This document shows, piece by piece, positions 5,230 to 7,279 of a stretch of DNA of 7,279 bases. The DNA is from Bacillota bacterium (lineage in GTDB: Bacteria; Bacillota_C; Negativicutes; CTSoil-072). The position numbers were made by a program, and so were the translations under genes. The DNA lies in contig JAGFXW010000123.1 of assembly GCA_017861495.1 (NCBI GenBank), positions 1 through 7,279 of the forward strand, read 5' to 3'. How positions within the stretch are numbered: the first letter of the stretch is position 1; each line of letters starts with the position of its first letter. The notes beneath the pieces are model-generated. The model was not told the origin of the DNA, ran no database searches, and saw nothing but the letters and a program-made list of their open reading frames with translations.

Positions 5230-5970
5230 ATGTCAGGACACTCAAAGTGGGCAAATATAAAGCACAAAAAAGGGAGAATGGATGCTGAGCGGGGAAGAAT
5301 TACGACAAAAATAAGCAGAGAGATTGTTGTAGCGGTGCGAACCGGTGGCGCGGACCCGAACGGCAATATGCGATTGAAACTTGCTTTGCAAAAAGCTAAA
5401 GATAATAATTTCCCGAAAGAAAATATCCAGCGGGCTATCCAAAAAGGGTTGGGAACGTTGGAGGGAAGCAATTACGAAGAATTGACGTATGAAGGATATG
5501 GTCCTTCCGGAGTCGCTGTAATGGTTGAAGTCATGACAGATAACCGAAACCGTACTGCTGCCGACATTCGTCATCTTTTCACGAAAAACGGCGGGAATTT
5601 GGGTGAATCCGGCTGTGTTGCCTGGATGTTTAAGAAAAAAGGTTCATTTGTTATTGATCCGGAGTCTGGAGTGAATGAAGAAGACTTGATGATGATTGCC
5701 CTGGAGGCAGGCGCCGAGGATGTAAAATCCGAAGACGGGGAATTTGAAATTATCACTGCGCCGGAAGACTTCGATAGCGTACAAGAAGCACTGGAGAAAA
5801 ATAATATCCAAACATCGGTTGCGGAAATCACGATGATACCCGATACTACTATGACGTTGACGGAACCGGATGCCAGTAAGATGATGAAGCTGATGGAAGT
5901 ATTGGAAGAACATGATGATGTTCAGGAAGTATATACTAATTTTGATATTCCTGAGGAATTGCTGCAATAA
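5230..5970 (+). CDS. yebC: YebC/PmpR-family (TACO1-like) regulator or translation factor
   Basis: A 246-residue protein, full length for the family. It opens with the hallmark MSGHSKWANIKHKKGRMD and continues with conserved RGRITTKISREI (21-32), PKENIQRAIQKG (62-73), YEGYGPSGVAVMVE (87-100), DNRNRTAADIRHLFTKNGG (104-122) and GESGCVAWMFKKKG (125-138). It ends in the acidic C-terminal region. Such proteins were long annotated as DNA-binding transcriptional regulators. Homology to mitochondrial TACO1 and recent reports point to a role in translation, helping ribosomes at difficult stretches such as polyproline. It starts a housekeeping block with ruvC downstream, an order also known from Escherichia coli and many other bacteria. 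No functional link to Holliday-junction repair is implied. Nothing is truncated or unusual. Confidence 0.95.
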   Translation: MSGHSKWANIKHKKGRMDAERGRITTKISREIVVAVRTGGADPNGNMRLKLALQKAKDNNFPKENIQRAIQKGLGTLEGSNYEELTYEGYGPSGVAVMVEVMTDNRNRTAADIRHLFTKNGGNLGESGCVAWMFKKKGSFVIDPESGVNEEDLMMIALEAGAEDVKSEDGEFEIITAPEDFDSVQEALEKNNIQTSVAEITMIPDTTMTLTEPDASKMMKLMEVLEEHDDVQEVYTNFDIPEELLQ

Positions 5971-6012
5971 AGTGAATGGTTTGGCGAAACTTGAAAAACG
6001 ATTGATTCATGA

Positions 6013-6038
6013 GGATGTACTCACGTTGGGGTACATCC
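6013..6038 (+). other. Hairpin in the yebC-ruvC spacer, no U-tract
   Basis: GGATGTAC (6013-6020) and GTACATCC (6031-6038) form a perfect 8-pair stem with a 10-base loop. The stem could extend at its base through CATGA/TCATG across a 3' bulge. No T-run follows, so it is not a standard intrinsic terminator. It may slow readthrough or mark processing of the yebC-ruvC transcript. Confidence 0.4.
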
Positions 6039-6052
6039 TTCCTTCATGCCAT

Positions 6053-6077
6053 GACAGGAACCGTTCGTTCCTCTGTC
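6053..6077 (+). other. Second hairpin in the yebC-ruvC spacer
   Basis: GACAGGAAC (6053-6061) pairs with the 3' arm 6067-6077 around a 5-base loop, with a 2-base bulge in the 3' arm. It lies directly after the first hairpin. The 177-base gap between yebC and ruvC otherwise holds no convincing gene or promoter. Confidence 0.35.
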
Positions 6078-6132
6078 GAATTAGCATAAGGTTGGAATGA
6101 CAAAGGATTGTTTATTGTTTTTGCGGCTTGTG

Positions 6133-6138
6133 AGGAGG
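6133..6138 (+). promoter_or_regulatory. Ribosome binding site deciding the ruvC start
   Basis: A perfect AGGAGG lies 9 bases before ATG 6148. The upstream in-frame ATG at 6097 has no comparable site and would add 17 residues before the family's N-terminal strand, so 6148 is the start. Confidence 0.85.
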
Positions 6139-6147
6139 CCTTTTTGT

Positions 6148-6645
6148 ATGCTGGCACTAGGTATTGACCCTGGTTCGGCAATTTGCGGTTATGGTTTTGT
6201 TCGTTCGGATGGCAGCCGGTTACGGGCGGTTACGCATGGCGTGATAGAGACTGCTGCCGGTAAACCGGTGGCTGAACGATTGCAAATTGTTTTTCAAGGG
6301 ATCGATCAATTGATTAAACAGTTTAAACCGGATATTATTGGCGTAGAACAATTGTTTTTCAACCGGAACGTGACAACCGCCATGACGGTTGCGCAAGCAC
6401 GTGGCGTTATATTATTGGCTATTGCGCAGAATGAGGCGGAACTTGTTGAATATACTCCGCTGCAGGTAAAACAAGCCGTTGTCGGCTATGGAAAAGCGAC
6501 CAAGGAGCAAGTCATTTTTATGACGCAGCGGTTGTTGTGCTTGGAAGAGAAACCACAACCGGATGATGCGGCCGACGCGTTGGCGATTGCAATATGCAGC
6601 ATCCATTCTGCGGGAATGAAAAACGTACGGGAGAGGAAACGATGA
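6148..6645 (+). CDS. ruvC: RuvC, Holliday-junction resolving endonuclease
   Basis: A 165-residue enzyme, normal length. It is the Mg-dependent nuclease of the RuvABC resolvasome and nicks two opposed strands of a four-way junction during recombinational repair. The N-terminal LGIDPGSAICGYG carries catalytic D7. The second acidic residue is E67 in GVEQLFFNRNV, and the last pair is D140 and D143 in PDDAADALAIAIC. The complete RNase H-like catalytic tetrad is therefore present, with the FFNRN segment and the AQARG helix typical of RuvC. The stop overlaps the ruvA start in an ATGA arrangement (ATG 6642, TGA 6643-6645), so the two are translationally coupled. It is probably read with yebC through the hairpin-containing spacer. 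I see no obvious promoter of its own. Confidence 0.97.
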   Translation: MLALGIDPGSAICGYGFVRSDGSRLRAVTHGVIETAAGKPVAERLQIVFQGIDQLIKQFKPDIIGVEQLFFNRNVTTAMTVAQARGVILLAIAQNEAELVEYTPLQVKQAVVGYGKATKEQVIFMTQRLLCLEEKPQPDDAADALAIAICSIHSAGMKNVRERKR

Positions 6646-7241
6646 TTGGTTATTTAGAAGGCAAAGCAACCCATTTGCAGATTGATTCTTGTTTTCTGAA
6701 TGTGGGCGGGGTCGGATACCGAGTTTTCATTTCGGCAATGACCAGGCAAAAAATTGCCATCGGTGCGAATATTTTACTCTTTACCCATCTTCACGTCCGG
6801 GAAGATGCGTTATTATTATATGGTTTTTACAGTCAACCGGAATATGAACTGTTTCAGCAGTTGTTGTCGGTTTCCGGAATTGGTCCGAAAGTGGCTCTCG
6901 GTGTATTGTCTGCGATGACGCCGGAACGGTTCCGCCTGGCAGTCAGCCAGAAAAAATTAGATGAGTTGACCCGGTTGCCAGGGATCGGAAAAAAAACGGC
7001 TGAACGGATTATTTTAGAATTAAAAGATAAACTAGGAACAGTCGAATTGGAAATGGAGTCCGCGTTTGCCGCAGAAAACCAGTCCGATCACGGTGCGGCA
7101 GCAGAACAAGCCTTGCAGGCACTTTTGGCGCTGGGGTATACACAGAACGAAGTTTTACCCATCCTGCGCAAGGTTGCAGCTGATGCCAAAACGGTAGAAG
7201 ATTTGATAAAAGCGGTACTGAAAGAGTTTGTCAGGAGGTAA
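6642..7241 (+). CDS. ruvA: RuvA, Holliday-junction binding subunit of the branch migration motor
   Basis: A 199-residue protein, the usual length. Domain I is an OB-fold starting MIGYLEGK, with the acidic pin at E54-D55 in VREDALLLYGF. Domain II has two helix-hairpin-helix motifs, GIGPK (79-83) and GIGKKTAER (114-122), which grip the junction backbone. A flexible acidic linker (about 132-150) leads to domain III (about 151-199), which contacts and regulates RuvB. The ATG at 6642 overlaps the ruvC stop and follows GAGAGG (6631-6636). A longer in-frame reading from 6594 would add 16 residues inside ruvC that do not belong to the family. The ruvB start follows after two bases, so ruvC-ruvA-ruvB form one tightly coupled unit. 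Confidence 0.97.
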   Translation: MIGYLEGKATHLQIDSCFLNVGGVGYRVFISAMTRQKIAIGANILLFTHLHVREDALLLYGFYSQPEYELFQQLLSVSGIGPKVALGVLSAMTPERFRLAVSQKKLDELTRLPGIGKKTAERIILELKDKLGTVELEMESAFAAENQSDHGAAAEQALQALLALGYTQNEVLPILRKVAADAKTVEDLIKAVLKEFVRR

Positions 7242-7243
7242 TT

Positions 7244-7279
7244 ATGAACGAAGGACGGATCATAGCCGGCGAAGAACTT
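7244..7279 (+). CDS. ruvB: RuvB, branch migration ATPase (first 12 codons only)
   Basis: The window ends 12 codons into this frame, which reads MNEGRIIAGEEL. It begins 2 bases after the ruvA stop, and its ribosome binding site AGGAGG (7233-7238) lies within the end of ruvA. The short N-terminal tail fits RuvB proteins, which carry a variable ERI/GRI-type start before the AAA+ ATPase domain. Position directly after ruvCA makes the call likely, but no ATPase motif is visible here. A full RuvB would have about 330-350 residues. Confidence 0.85.
   Translation, partial: MNEGRIIAGEEL

Noticed and set aside
5912..6100. Small plus-strand open frame bridging yebC and the spacer
   Set aside because: It begins inside yebC in another frame, lacks a ribosome binding site, and its spacer part coincides with the two hairpins.

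Overview
The window looks like chromosomal DNA of a strictly anaerobic, low-to-mid GC Gram-positive-lineage bacterium (Firmicutes/Bacillota sensu lato). The reasons are two [FeFe]-hydrogenase-type proteins, strong AGGAGG-type ribosome binding sites, tightly packed operons and a tRNA gene that encodes its own CCA. My guess, by inference only, is a Negativicutes (Sporomusa/Pelosinus-like) or clostridial genome. No mobile element, CRISPR array, integrase or broken gene is visible.

Layout: (1) 20-95, a complete tRNA-Asn(GUU), followed at 103-131 by a very strong intrinsic terminator. (2) 132-281, a leader region with a weak sigma-A-like promoter candidate and a CRP/FNR-like inverted repeat. (3) 282-5151, a five-gene hydrogenase operon: thioredoxin-like [2Fe-2S] protein 1; a HydS-type (group C, putatively sensory) [FeFe]-hydrogenase with an extra Fe-S domain and a PAS domain; a SpoIIE/PP2C-type phosphatase with an uncharacterised C-terminal domain; thioredoxin-like [2Fe-2S] protein 2; and a second [FeFe]-hydrogenase of the group B type. 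(4) 5230-7279, a housekeeping block: yebC, ruvC, ruvA and the first 12 codons of ruvB. A good promoter candidate lies just before yebC.

How it may work: the operon resembles the hfs hydrogenase cluster known from Thermoanaerobacterium and the HydS/phosphatase neighbourhoods of other anaerobes, so the architecture is not wholly new. Each hydrogenase follows its own small [2Fe-2S] protein, and the phosphatase sits between the two pairs. The first hydrogenase keeps its H-cluster ligands but has lost the carboxylates and serine of the main proton pathway known from clostridial enzyme CpI. The second keeps them. This suggests a division of labour: HydS as a slow or sensing H-cluster protein that passes an H2/redox signal through its PAS domain and C-terminal helix to the translationally coupled phosphatase, and the group B protein as the enzyme that turns over H2. 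The phosphatase substrate, the HydE/F/G maturases and any NADH-binding subunit are outside the window. The ruvCAB genes encode the Holliday-junction resolvasome and are functionally unrelated.
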